Source: a virus
Virus record (IMG/VR): IMGVR_UViG_3300021477_000013
Coordinates: 1 to 44,023 of that record
Reading direction: 5' to 3' (one strand)
Length of the DNA: 44,023 nt
The notes beneath the pieces were generated by a model. The model did no database searches, was not told where the DNA came from, and saw nothing but the letters and a program-made list of their open reading frames with translations. The translations under genes and the position numbers were made by a program. Positions 23,236 through 32,153 of this stretch are shown in pieces. The first letter of the stretch is position 1, and every line of letters begins with the position of its first letter.

Positions 23236-25029
23236 GTGAGCACGCAATTTCGCCCGCTCGAAATTCCTCCCGGCGTGGTCGCCAAGCCCACGAAACAGAT
23301 GGAATCGTCGCAATGGGCGGAAGTGAACATGATGCGTTGGGTGGAAGGCCAGCTGTCGCCCATCGGCGGCCAAAGCCAGTACGCCTACACCTTCGCCTCG
23401 CCCTGCCGAGCCATCCACTCTTGGTATGATCTCAACAGCGTTTTTCACATCGCCTATTTGTGCGAGAGCAACCTCTATATCGACACCGGAGGAACGCTGG
23501 CTGACGTCACCCCGACCAGCGGCATCACCGCGCCTGCGCCCAATGTGGATGGGGATTATAGCGCTGGCTTCTATAGCGACGGTCCCTATAGCGGGGCGGG
23601 GCCGATCCCGACCATCGACAATATCCCCGACGCCTGGAGCCTCGATAATTTCGGCGCGGTCCTGTTGGCGATGACCTCGCCCGACGGGCGACTGTTGCAA
23701 TGGGATCCTAGCCTGGGCGTGGGCGTGGTATTCACCGATCCGGCTTTCCATGCTTTCGCCGCCGGTTCGACGACCGTCAATATGACCGACGCCAATCCCG
23801 GCTCTGTCTTGCCGGGGATGAGCGTTTTCAACCAGACCAGCAATCTGCCCATCGGCGTGGTGCTCACTTACAGCGCCGCAGGTGTGCTGACCTTGGCTGC
23901 TCCGGCGCTCAATCCCGGCGCAGCTGACGACGTGCTGGCCTTCACGAATGTCGCTACGCCGGTGGTCGCCGACACGGGCCGGGGCATCGTGCCGACCGGC
24001 CGGTGCTTCGTGGTGACCGCAGAACGGTTTGTAATGATGTTCGGCGCTTCTGACCCCACCAATGGCGGCGGGTTCCGGCGCTTCGCTTGGAGCGACCAAG
24101 AAAATCCCGGCGCCTGGGATTACTCCAACGTCACCAGTCAGGCCGGGTTCCTCGACATCGAACCGGCGAGCCCCATCATCACCTGCAAATCGACGCCGCA
24201 GGGAACGCTCTTCTGGACTGCGGCCAAGTGCTATCTCTCCAGCTTTCTCGGCCTGCCCTACATCTACAATTACGTCGAGGTTGCGAAGAATTGCACGCCC
24301 TGGAGTCCGCAGAGCATCGTGTCGACCACAGTATTAACTTTATGGATGTCGCAGCAAGGTTTGTTCTCGTTCAATGGCGCTTGGGTTGCGCCGATGCCGT
24401 GCGCAATTCGGCCCTGGATCGACGATGACATTGATTTGTTCAACGTCCGCAATCAAGCGTGCGCGGTCAACGTCGCTAATTTCAATGAGTTCTGGTGGTT
24501 TTTCCCGCAGGACGGGCAGACCACCAACACCCGGTGCATGATCTTTAATTACAAGGAAAACTGGTTCAGCCAGGGTCAGATGGCACGATCGGCCGGTATT
24601 TCAGCATCTTACGCCACACAGACAGTAATGGCTAATGGGGTCTTTGCTTATCAGCACGAGCTTGGCGATTTATATCCCGACGGAACGCCGTTGCCGTGGG
24701 CCGAAACGTTCGACCTCAATTTGAATTCCGGTTCTAGATTGACTACGCTCAAGCAGATGATCCCAGACATCGACGGCGACGTCAACAATCTTCGTTATTC
24801 GGTATACTATCGGATGAGTCGCTCGGTGATGCCTGACGCTAATGGCAACCCAATTCCGGTAGTTGAGTTACAAACACCGCCTCGCAAAGTAAATGCGTCG
24901 AACGGCTTTGTCGACTTTCGTACTACTGGTCGAGATATGCGGTTGCGAATTATGTTGGCTGGCCCGCAAGTTTTGCCAGTCACCGTCGGCCAGCATCTAG
25001 TCGACAGCGTTGCGCGAGGAGATCGCTAA
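23236..25029 (+). CDS. tail hub/stabilisation-like protein
   Basis: 597 residues, GTG start, beginning with FRPLEIPPGVVAKPTKQMESS and MRWVEGQLSPIGG, an opening I associate with large podovirus tail-hub proteins (P22 gp10-like packaged-DNA stabilisation class). Beta-rich throughout, with WSDQENPGAWD and FFPQDGQTTNTRCMIFNYKE blocks typical of that class. It would close the portal-adaptor channel and anchor fibres. Family name remains tentative. Confidence 0.68.
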   Translation: MSTQFRPLEIPPGVVAKPTKQMESSQWAEVNMMRWVEGQLSPIGGQSQYAYTFASPCRAIHSWYDLNSVFHIAYLCESNLYIDTGGTLADVTPTSGITAPAPNVDGDYSAGFYSDGPYSGAGPIPTIDNIPDAWSLDNFGAVLLAMTSPDGRLLQWDPSLGVGVVFTDPAFHAFAAGSTTVNMTDANPGSVLPGMSVFNQTSNLPIGVVLTYSAAGVLTLAAPALNPGAADDVLAFTNVATPVVADTGRGIVPTGRCFVVTAERFVMMFGASDPTNGGGFRRFAWSDQENPGAWDYSNVTSQAGFLDIEPASPIITCKSTPQGTLFWTAAKCYLSSFLGLPYIYNYVEVAKNCTPWSPQSIVSTTVLTLWMSQQGLFSFNGAWVAPMPCAIRPWIDDDIDLFNVRNQACAVNVANFNEFWWFFPQDGQTTNTRCMIFNYKENWFSQGQMARSAGISASYATQTVMANGVFAYQHELGDLYPDGTPLPWAETFDLNLNSGSRLTTLKQMIPDIDGDVNNLRYSVYYRMSRSVMPDANGNPIPVVELQTPPRKVNASNGFVDFRTTGRDMRLRIMLAGPQVLPVTVGQHLVDSVARGDR

Positions 25030-25307
25030 TGTCTATACCGGCTCAATCCCCTCCAGCCCAACTAGCTCCGCCCCCGCCACCGGCAGGGACTAATCCGGCG
25101 CTAGTCAATTATCTGCAGCAATATACGGCGTGGATCCAAAACCAGCTGGCCGGCAAGGTGGGCGCCAATGGGGCGCAGAATGGGGTCATGCTGCAGGCCA
25201 GCGACGCGCCGCCGGGCACGATCCCGGCGGTGTTTCATTTGCAGGTGCAGACTGATGGGACGCTCGTCGCCACTCCTGTGCCGCTCGGAGGTTCGAACCC
25301 GACGTGA
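25029..25307 (+). CDS. small Pro-rich tail protein
   Basis: 92 residues: a Pro/Ala-rich N-terminus, a short helix (LVNYLQQYTAWIQNQLAGKV) and a beta C-terminus. Start overlaps the hub stop (TAATG); stop overlaps the next start (TGATG). Role unknown, probably virion-associated from position. Confidence 0.6.
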   Translation: MSIPAQSPPAQLAPPPPPAGTNPALVNYLQQYTAWIQNQLAGKVGANGAQNGVMLQASDAPPGTIPAVFHLQVQTDGTLVATPVPLGGSNPT

Positions 25308-25666
25308 TGACCGCACATCTTTATCGCCGCAAGCTGGAGCGGGTTCTGGACCGAATGGGGGGACTATACACGGTTCAGGACATCTTGTCAGCGATTGCTG
25401 TGGGAAAGATGCAGTCATTCGTTGAGAAGAATAGCTGGGCGATTACTCAGATCGCGGAATATCCTAAGGCCAGAGTATTGGAAATTGTTGCGGTGGTCGG
25501 TGATTTAGACGATCTAAGAGAATTGCACGACAAGATTTTGGAATATGCTAGGGACATGAATGTTGGAGTCATTAATTCTTATGGGAGGAAGGGATGGCTT
25601 CCAGACGCGAAGAGACGTGGCTGGACGGTAAAATCCCGCTCATTCGTATATCAGAGGAATATGTAA
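25307..25666 (+). CDS. GNAT-fold-like internal protein (T7 gp13-type class)
   Basis: 119 residues. Pattern: an N-terminal helix with GGLYTVQDILSAI, a strand pair (SWAITQIAEYPKARVLEIVA), then a helix (DLRELHDKILEYARDMNVG), then YGRKGWLPDAKRRGW. This order resembles the short acetyltransferase-fold proteins encoded among podovirus internal-virion genes. A catalytic function is doubtful, and the relation is pattern-based. ATG 25307 overlaps the upstream TGA. Confidence 0.6.
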   Translation: MTAHLYRRKLERVLDRMGGLYTVQDILSAIAVGKMQSFVEKNSWAITQIAEYPKARVLEIVAVVGDLDDLRELHDKILEYARDMNVGVINSYGRKGWLPDAKRRGWTVKSRSFVYQRNM

Positions 25667-26860
25667 ATGGGCGGTAGCGGAACTACCCAGACCACTAATC
25701 AGGTTTCGCAGACTCAGTTACCTCCCTGGGTAAATCAGGCGGCGCAACAGAACTATGCGTTCGCTCAAGATGTGGCGAACCGCCCCCTCCAGCAATATCA
25801 AGGGCAACAGGTCGCCAGTGTCGCGCCGCAGCAGACGCAATCCGAGCAGCTTGCGGCGAATATGCCGGGAGCGAATGCCGCCCAATTCGGCGAGGCGAAC
25901 GCCGGGTATCTCAGCGCGATGGGGCAAGGCGCTCCTCAGGTAACGGCTGGAGCATTGGCGAACACCAATCTGCAGCCGTACATGAACCCGTACACGCAGA
26001 GCGTCATCAATACGACGCTGCCGATCATGCAGCAGAACCTGGCGCTGTCGCAGGACCAGAACCAAGACGCGGCGGCGTCCGCCAACGCCTATGGCGGATC
26101 GCGGCAAGCAATTCAGCAAGGCGTGACGCAAGCGCAGGGCGCGCAGAACATGGCGCAGATGGCCGCCCAACTTAACCAGGCCAACTTCACCCAGGCGCAA
26201 GCCGGGGCGACGGGCGATCTCAACCGTCAACTTACGGCTGCTCAGGGCAACCAATCGGCGACTCTTGCTGGCCAACAGAATCAGATCGCTGGCGCGAGCG
26301 GGCTGGCCAATATGGCCAACTTGGAGAACACTGGAGCGCTCCAGCAATACATGTCGTTGTCTGGAGCGGGCCAGACAGAGCAAACTCAGCAGCAAAATCA
26401 GATCACTGCTGACATGAATCAGTTCAATCAGGCGTGGAATTACCCAACCACCCAGATGAATACTCTCCTGGCTTCGTTGGGAATGACACCTTATGGTCAG
26501 ACGCAAACTACCTCTGGCACTCAGAACGTCCAGACTTCTACAGACCCAATGCAGGCCCTCCTCGGTGTCGGGACTATCATGGGCAGCTTGTTCAGCTCCG
26601 ATCGCGAGGAAAAGACGGATATTAAGAAGCTCGGCAAGCAGGGCGGCGTCTCAATGTACGCCTATCGCTACAAGGGTGATCCGAAGACGTATCCGAAAGT
26701 TGTCGGGCCGATGGCTCAAGATATCCAAAAAATGGACCCGACGAAGGTTGTCAGCATCGCAGGAAGCAAGGCTATTGCGCCGGGGGCGGGGGCCTTGGCG
26801 TCTATGTTACATAAGCCTAAAAAGCGTGGTATTCCAGGAGCGCTGAGCCTTGGCAGATAA
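25667..26860 (+). CDS. Gln/Ala-rich virion protein with S74-type C-terminal chaperone domain
   Basis: 397 residues. Residues 1-300 are rich in Gln, Asn, Ala and Thr. Around residue 310 begins SSDREEKTDIKKLG, then YAYRYK and VVGPMAQDIQKMDPTKVV, which is the Peptidase S74 (intramolecular chaperone) pattern that folds and then often self-cleaves from fibres. The Ser-Asp pair at 310-311 marks a possible cleavage point. It is followed without a gap by the tail lysozyme gene. Fibre, spike or ejection protein is undecided. Confidence 0.72.
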   Translation: MGGSGTTQTTNQVSQTQLPPWVNQAAQQNYAFAQDVANRPLQQYQGQQVASVAPQQTQSEQLAANMPGANAAQFGEANAGYLSAMGQGAPQVTAGALANTNLQPYMNPYTQSVINTTLPIMQQNLALSQDQNQDAAASANAYGGSRQAIQQGVTQAQGAQNMAQMAAQLNQANFTQAQAGATGDLNRQLTAAQGNQSATLAGQQNQIAGASGLANMANLENTGALQQYMSLSGAGQTEQTQQQNQITADMNQFNQAWNYPTTQMNTLLASLGMTPYGQTQTTSGTQNVQTSTDPMQALLGVGTIMGSLFSSDREEKTDIKKLGKQGGVSMYAYRYKGDPKTYPKVVGPMAQDIQKMDPTKVVSIAGSKAIAPGAGALASMLHKPKKRGIPGALSLGR

Positions 26861-27710
26861 CGCAACCGACAACAGGAAGTTCTTCTACAATAAGCTGACC
26901 GGCGAATTAGGTCTGCCGCCTCAAGCTGCCTTGGGGGTTCTGTATTCGCTGGGAGGGGAAAGCCACTATAATTTAGACACTGGAGCTGTTGGCGCGGGCG
27001 GTGATTTTGGCGTCGCCCAATGGGTCGGCCCTCGTAAGACTGGCCTAAATCAGATGGCGAGCACGTTGGGGACTAGCAATACCGATCCCAACACTCAGTG
27101 GCAATTTATGAAATCTGAACTAGTGGGGCCATATTCTCATGTCCTGCAAGGGCTGCAAGGAGCGAAGACAGCTGCTGATGCGACTAATATCTGGACGACG
27201 CAATACGAGGCCCCCGCCGTCAACAATTGGCAGCAACGTTACGCCGGGGGTTCCCAAGTCGGTTCTGTCAACTCCGACGGCGAATTTGTTCCGGGGAAAG
27301 CGGGCACCGCGCCCAATCCGACCCCTCCCGGAACAACGCTGAACTCCAGCCCTGTCGCTTCTTCGGGTACAACTCCCGCGAGTACAACCCCTCCGCCGTC
27401 CGCCGCGAGCCAATTCGCTCAGGGGAATCTTGGGGGCGGGTTGCAAACGATGTTTAAGCAAGGCGACCTGAAAACACTTGGGGATGCAATTAAGCCTCAG
27501 CAACAGCAGATCACGCCGATGCAAGCGCCGAACTTAGGAGTTCACCAGCCCAATCCTCAGGCGGCGTCATTGTTGGCTTCCTTGGCGCAGCAACAGGCTG
27601 CTCCCGCCGTCGGGCAACATCCCGGCGCTCCTATCGGTGCTTTGGGCCAACAAGGGATGGGGATGATGGCTGGATTGTATCCTTACGGAATGATGGGAAT
27701 GATGTCATGA
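26850..27710 (+). CDS. phage tail lysozyme-type virion protein
   Basis: 286 residues from TTG 26850 (AGGAG upstream, overlapping the previous gene). Residues 1-130 match the phage tail lysozyme pattern: KLTGELGLPPQAALGVLYSL with GGESHYNLDTGAVG, FGVAQWVGPRK, and WTTQYEAPA. Glu32 in GGESHYN is the likely catalytic residue. The C-terminal half is Pro/Thr/Gln-rich with the GTTLNS motif shared with the next two genes. It probably digests peptidoglycan during DNA ejection. Confidence 0.8.
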   Translation: MADNATDNRKFFYNKLTGELGLPPQAALGVLYSLGGESHYNLDTGAVGAGGDFGVAQWVGPRKTGLNQMASTLGTSNTDPNTQWQFMKSELVGPYSHVLQGLQGAKTAADATNIWTTQYEAPAVNNWQQRYAGGSQVGSVNSDGEFVPGKAGTAPNPTPPGTTLNSSPVASSGTTPASTTPPPSAASQFAQGNLGGGLQTMFKQGDLKTLGDAIKPQQQQITPMQAPNLGVHQPNPQAASLLASLAQQQAAPAVGQHPGAPIGALGQQGMGMMAGLYPYGMMGMMS

Positions 27711-28123
27711 ACCCGCAGTTATTGGCGCAAATTCAAGCAATGATGGGCGGGATGGGTCAACAGGGCCAACAACAGGCTCCGACCACTCCATTCACCCAGC
27801 CTCCGGGAACTACTCTGAATTCGATGGGGGCTCCGCCTCCTGCGGCAAGCCCGATGCCGGGACAACAACCGGCTCAAGGCGGAATCCAGAATCCGTTGAC
27901 GGGTGGAAATATGAACATGGGCGGCGTTGGGAAGGGAATCGGTCAAATCGCGGGCGCGTTGGCCCCTCATCCCGCACAAATGTCGGCCATGCCAACGCCG
28001 AATGTGCAGTCTCACCAAGCGAACCCCCAGATGATGCAGGCGCTTATGCAGCAACAGCAACGACCGGGATCGCCGGGAGGAGGCGGCCCATTCGGCGACA
28101 CGCAAGGATACAGCTATGGTTGA
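27707..28123 (+). CDS. Gln/Met/Pro-rich low-complexity protein
   Basis: 138 residues, start overlapping the preceding stop (ATGA). Composition is Met, Gln, Pro and Gly rich, with PPGTTLNSMG at residues 32-41 and a HQANPQMMQALMQQQQ tail. Both motifs also occur in the tail-lysozyme protein upstream. Probably disordered in solution; internal virion component inferred from location. Confidence 0.6.
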   Translation: MNPQLLAQIQAMMGGMGQQGQQQAPTTPFTQPPGTTLNSMGAPPPAASPMPGQQPAQGGIQNPLTGGNMNMGGVGKGIGQIAGALAPHPAQMSAMPTPNVQSHQANPQMMQALMQQQQRPGSPGGGGPFGDTQGYSYG

Positions 28124-28811
28124 CGGATCGAATGCCTCAACATTCCCACAATACAGCTTAGCTCAGGCGGGGCTTTATCCCGACCTTAGCCAATGGTCGA
28201 ACCCGTATTCGTCGTTCAATGCGAGCGGCCAAATGCCGGGATGGCCGACGCAGTATTCTGGAACGCCGGTTCAGGCCGCGACCGGCAGCCCAATTGCTGG
28301 CTATCAGCCTCCCATGCCCCAATCGATGGGAACTACCCTGAATTCGATGCCGCAATCGCGGCCAAATATCCCCCAATTCTTGCCGACCGGGGGCGGGCAA
28401 GCAACTGGAGGGGCGGCAGGCGGCGAAAATGCTGGAATGGGCGGCGCAACTGGTGGAACCAATTTTAATCCGGGCTATCAGATTAACCCGGCTTATGCAG
28501 CGGCGCAGCAATCGCAACAACCATCGCCGATGGGTTCTGCTACTCAGCCAAGCGGATATCAAAACGCGCTGAATGCGTTAGCGAATCCGGGGACCCCCGC
28601 AATGACAGGGGCTGGCTACAACCCGATGACACAGACGGGGTTGGCGAACCAACAGGTAGGACAGAGTGTTCTTAACAACTTCCTACAGAGTGGTCAGATG
28701 GGTGGAATGAATCGGCCCGCTGCTCCAGGTATCGGTGGGGGTTCCTCCGGTGTAACGATGGCTGGCAACCCGTCGTTCATGTCTGCGTTGCAAGGGTTGA
28801 AGACGGGGTAA
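28116..28811 (+). CDS. Asn/Gln/Gly/Pro-rich low-complexity protein
   Basis: 231 residues from ATG 28116, overlapping the preceding gene by eight bases. Low-complexity with a SMGTTLNSMPQ motif near residue 70 related to those in the two upstream genes. The C-terminus is Gly/Met rich. No recognised domain. Virion-internal location is inferred. Confidence 0.6.
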   Translation: MVDGSNASTFPQYSLAQAGLYPDLSQWSNPYSSFNASGQMPGWPTQYSGTPVQAATGSPIAGYQPPMPQSMGTTLNSMPQSRPNIPQFLPTGGGQATGGAAGGENAGMGGATGGTNFNPGYQINPAYAAAQQSQQPSPMGSATQPSGYQNALNALANPGTPAMTGAGYNPMTQTGLANQQVGQSVLNNFLQSGQMGGMNRPAAPGIGGGSSGVTMAGNPSFMSALQGLKTG

Positions 28812-28814
28812 TCA

Positions 28815-30449
28815 ATGGCCATCGGTGACTTGCTATTCAGTTTGATGGGGCAGCCGAATCCCCAACAGCAACTCGCTCAATCGTTGGGGCAGTTCCCCGG
28901 CCAATCTGGTTCACGCTCTGGCCCTGTTCCGGGCTCCGGTGCTGGAGCCGCTGCTCCTGGGCTTGCTCAACAGGGCGGTGGCGCAAATTCGCCCCCTCCG
29001 CCTCCTCAGCAGCAACAATCTCCTCCTCAGCCGCAGGCTTATCAGACGCCTCCTGACATGGGGCAATTATATCTCCAGCTTATGCAACGCCAGCAGGCGA
29101 ATGCAGGGATAAATACCGGGTTGGGGCTAATTGCCGGGGCATTCAGCCACGATCAAACCGACCGCACCAATATGATGCAGGCGATGCAGGGACTGAACCA
29201 GCAGCAAGGAAATCCTGCCGAGCAGATCAGCGCAATTGCGCAATTGCAGCAGACTGCATTCCAGCGCCAAGCGTTGATGCAACAGCTTGGCAATGCCGGG
29301 ACGTACGCTAAGCAGCTAAATATGCCGATCGAGCAAGTTCAGGCCGCTATTATGTCTGGCAAGTTGTCCGAATTGATCAGCACTTCCCAGGCAAATAGGC
29401 TCCAATTGGCTGATCCTTTGCATCAAGCTCAAACCAGGGAAGCTGTGGCGGCCACTGGCAAGACGACAGCCGAGACGGGGGCTATTCCGGCCACCGTCGC
29501 CAAGACAGTTGCGGATACGAATCTCGCCAATGCTCAAACGGGTGCGGTTCCCGCCACCGTTGCGAAAACGCAGGCTGAAACGGCGGCTATTCCAGCCACT
29601 GTCGCTAAGACGGTTGCGGATACGCAGGCGGCTCTCGCTACTATTCCAAAGACACAGGCTGACGTCGCGGCTATTCAGGCGCAGACCCAGAAGACGCAAC
29701 AAGATACTCAACTCCCGACCGACGCGATCAAGAATTACGCGTATTACGCTAACGGCGAACTCAATGGTAAGCGTCAACCAGTTTCGTTCAGCGATTGGCT
29801 GGCGTCGGGCGGAACAAGCCCAACCGAAGGAATGAAAGATTATCGCCTTGCAATGACTCAGGTTCCAGAGGGGCAACCGAAGCCCTCATTCGATGAGTGG
29901 AACGCAAAGAACGCGGGGATGAAGGAGGCTATGACTCAATCAGCGTTGCTACAGACGCAACAAAAGATGAGCGCTCAGAATCAGCTACCCGATGCTACTC
30001 AAAAGATCACCGATCAGCTTAAGTTGGCAGACAGTATTATTAATGATAAGAGTTTGGAGAGCCTCACTGGATGGGGTGGAACTGGCATCGGTAAGGTCAT
30101 CAACGCTTTGCCTGGAACTCAGGGAGCGGCGCTGCAAGCTAAGATTGACCAGTTAGCTGGTTCAGCTGGTGTGTCGGCGGTAGAATCGCTCAAAGGCGTT
30201 GGCCGAATTTTAGGCACCGAATTCGCTGCCGGAACCGAAGCGCAGAGCCGATTGCATGATCAGACAATGACCGGCGCGGATTATAAAACCGCTATCATGG
30301 ATTATCGGAACAAGATCGCTGCTCAATTACGCACTGTTTACGATAAAGCCGGAATGCCGATGCCTAAAGAACTCGATGCCCAACTAAGTGGGCAAACTGC
30401 GCCCCCGAAACAATGGAAGCGTGTTAACGGCCAACTGGTGCCACAATAA
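28815..30449 (+). CDS. large internal-virion-like protein with tandem TVAKT repeats
   Basis: 544 residues. The N-terminus is Pro/Gln-rich (1-85), then a helical zone. Residues about 215-300 carry tandem 15-residue units of the form TGA-IPATVAKTVADT, predicted to be a long helix. The C-terminal 250 residues are helical (SIINDKSLESLTGWGGTGIG, GVSAVESLKGVGRILGTEF). The GRILGTEFAAGTEAQSRLHD segment resembles C-termini of phage injected proteins. Probably ejected with DNA through the cell wall; inference. Confidence 0.65.
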   Translation: MAIGDLLFSLMGQPNPQQQLAQSLGQFPGQSGSRSGPVPGSGAGAAAPGLAQQGGGANSPPPPPQQQQSPPQPQAYQTPPDMGQLYLQLMQRQQANAGINTGLGLIAGAFSHDQTDRTNMMQAMQGLNQQQGNPAEQISAIAQLQQTAFQRQALMQQLGNAGTYAKQLNMPIEQVQAAIMSGKLSELISTSQANRLQLADPLHQAQTREAVAATGKTTAETGAIPATVAKTVADTNLANAQTGAVPATVAKTQAETAAIPATVAKTVADTQAALATIPKTQADVAAIQAQTQKTQQDTQLPTDAIKNYAYYANGELNGKRQPVSFSDWLASGGTSPTEGMKDYRLAMTQVPEGQPKPSFDEWNAKNAGMKEAMTQSALLQTQQKMSAQNQLPDATQKITDQLKLADSIINDKSLESLTGWGGTGIGKVINALPGTQGAALQAKIDQLAGSAGVSAVESLKGVGRILGTEFAAGTEAQSRLHDQTMTGADYKTAIMDYRNKIAAQLRTVYDKAGMPMPKELDAQLSGQTAPPKQWKRVNGQLVPQ

Positions 30450-31678
30450 TGCAAACAGTAACTGATGAAGACGGAACTGTCCACCAGTTTCCGGATGATG
30501 CCACGCCTGATGAAATAAACACGGCGCTTGGTAGTCAGAAAACTGGAGGGGCAACACCTTCTCCGGCAGCTGGTTCGCCGAACGCGACGGCGGATCAGCC
30601 TTCTTATGCGTCGCAATTAGTCGGTCAATTGGCAAAACCGTTGAGGGCGTTTAATAAGGGCCTAACAGGGGGATTATGGGACCCCGCTGTTGGCGGGGTA
30701 AAATCACTATTCGGTGCTGGTTCCCCGGCACAGGAACGCGCCCAAACCGCTAGCGGCGAAGCTCAAATGGGTCCGGGGGCTTCGATCGCGCTAGAAGGAG
30801 CTGGAATGTTAACTGGCCCCGGAAAACTAGCACAAACCGAAAATGCCGCTGCCCAAGCACCTGGGTTTGTAAACAGATTATTGACGCGCCTCGGCGGCGG
30901 AGCAGCGGAGGGCTCTACTTACGCAGGTGTGAACGCAGCAGCGAATCAGCAGCCGGTTGTCCCGGCGATGGAGAAAGGGGCGCTTATTGGAGGCCCCACC
31001 GCTGTTGCGGCTCCTGTTGTGACTGCCGCCGCGAGCAAAATTGCCGGGAAGATTCCAGAATCTATTGGTGGGCCTCCTACGCCTCCCGATGTTCCAACAT
31101 CCAGTTCTGTTGTTGACCCACGCCGATATGGAGGATATGCGTTTCCATCCAACGCCGACAAGTTAGCCTCCAGCAATCTCAGCGTACTTGAGAATTTAGA
31201 AGCGAATGCCAAGCTCGGCACCGGAACCTTAGGGAATCAGATTAAGTCATTGTTTGATAAGAACCCGTTAACTGGAACGGCTCCCGCCGATGCTATGGGT
31301 TTGACCGATGCTCAAGCTGATGCCCTGAAGGCTGTTCCCAAAGCGGCTCCAATTGCAAGCGGAATGGTGGCGCATCCGCGAATCACTCAAGGGGCCGTTG
31401 GCGCAGTCACCGAATTACCGGCGATGGCTTTGGGATTGCACGGGAATATAGCTGAGGCGATGGCAACCGAATCGATGGGTATTGGCGGCCATGTCGCCGC
31501 TGCCTATTTGCCGGTGATTCGCCAAGCGGCGGCTCAGCAAGCGGCCCTAAATGCAGCGAAGTATAAGATAGCGGGGATTCCGGTTCAGACTACCAGCAGC
31601 TTGCAGGATGCCCTAAATTCGCCGGATTCTAAACAGGCGTTGCAGGCGTTGATGTTTAATCGAACGCTAAATCAATAA
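30449..31678 (+). CDS. internal-virion-like protein with FPDDATPDEI opening
   Basis: 409 residues. The first 30 (TVTDEDGTVHQFPDDATPDE) match a short N-terminal domain often placed at the start of phage internal or transglycosylase-like virion proteins. The rest is Ala/Gly/Pro rich, with hydrophobic stretches (GGPTAVAAPVVTAAASKIAG) that might contact membrane. It is the last rightward gene; the leftward 29-residue ORF overlaps its end by 12 bases. Confidence 0.65.
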   Translation: MQTVTDEDGTVHQFPDDATPDEINTALGSQKTGGATPSPAAGSPNATADQPSYASQLVGQLAKPLRAFNKGLTGGLWDPAVGGVKSLFGAGSPAQERAQTASGEAQMGPGASIALEGAGMLTGPGKLAQTENAAAQAPGFVNRLLTRLGGGAAEGSTYAGVNAAANQQPVVPAMEKGALIGGPTAVAAPVVTAAASKIAGKIPESIGGPPTPPDVPTSSSVVDPRRYGGYAFPSNADKLASSNLSVLENLEANAKLGTGTLGNQIKSLFDKNPLTGTAPADAMGLTDAQADALKAVPKAAPIASGMVAHPRITQGAVGAVTELPAMALGLHGNIAEAMATESMGIGGHVAAAYLPVIRQAAAQQAALNAAKYKIAGIPVQTTSSLQDALNSPDSKQALQALMFNRTLNQ

Positions 31679-31756
31679 CAGAACTAGTGACCAGTTAAAT
31701 ATTCCCATGGCGACGAGGCCGATGAGAAACAGCCAGAACACTACTTCGGAATCCAT
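31667..31756 (-). CDS. 29-residue membrane peptide
   Basis: ATG 31756-31754 after a strong GAGGAG site. The product begins MDSEVVFWLFLIGLVAM and is one hydrophobic span. Its 3' end overlaps the last 12 bases of the convergent rightward gene. It is the second gene of a two-gene leftward unit from the promoter at 31994-32022. Might affect the membrane at lysis or superinfection; unknown. Confidence 0.5.
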   Translation of the reverse strand: MDSEVVFWLFLIGLVAMGIFNWSLVLLLI

Positions 31757-31838
31757 CTATGTCTCCTCTGTGTCATTGCCCACGCTTTGCTTGGTGAGCA
31801 GGTTACCCAATACGCCACTGCGTATTCACTGAATTCAC

Positions 31839-31970
31839 TCAGCGATGCAACAGCGCGGCGTAAATAAAGCCAGCTCCAACAACAGCCCACAAGAACCAGA
31901 CTGGCATTCTCCACATGAGCCGCCAAATCGCGGCGCGAACTATCGTGTTGAACAGTTGGTTGAAGTTCAT
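31839..31970 (-). CDS. 43-residue basic membrane protein
   Basis: ATG 31970-31968 after AGGAG. A basic amphipathic N-terminus (NTIVRAAIWRLMWRM) is followed by one transmembrane span (VWFLWAVVGAGFIYAALL) and a short HR end. First gene after the promoter at 31994-32022. Small phage membrane protein of unknown role. Confidence 0.55.
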   Translation of the reverse strand: MNFNQLFNTIVRAAIWRLMWRMPVWFLWAVVGAGFIYAALLHR

Positions 31971-31993
31971 CCCAGTCTCCTGTCGGTCTATAC

Positions 31994-32022
31994 ATCATAC
32001 CACACTCCTGATAGACTGTCAA
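31994..32022 (-). promoter_or_regulatory. sigma70-type promoter for two small membrane genes
   Basis: -35 TTGACA (32022-32017), 17-bp spacer ending TGG, -10 TATGAT (31999-31994). The -35 contains the TGA stop of the gene at 32019-32153. Confidence 0.85.
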
Positions 32023-32153
32023 CCCTCATTTATAGTGGAATCTCCTACGATGGTTAGCCATTTGTCACCAGCAGGTGTACTGGACGGTGGTATTGAAGCT
32101 GGTCCAGTACAGGCCGCCGCTGTGCCTCGTACAGTGTACGCCTCCCTAGTCAT
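32019..32153 (-). CDS. small hypothetical protein, 44 residues
   Basis: ATG 32153-32151 overlaps the preceding stop (ATGA). Product starts MTREAYTVRGTAAACTG and ends KWLTIVGDSTINEG. Its stop lies in the -35 box of the next promoter, as for several other terminal genes here. No recognised family; identified mainly from its coupling and placement. Confidence 0.45.
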   Translation of the reverse strand: MTREAYTVRGTAAACTGPASIPPSSTPAGDKWLTIVGDSTINEG

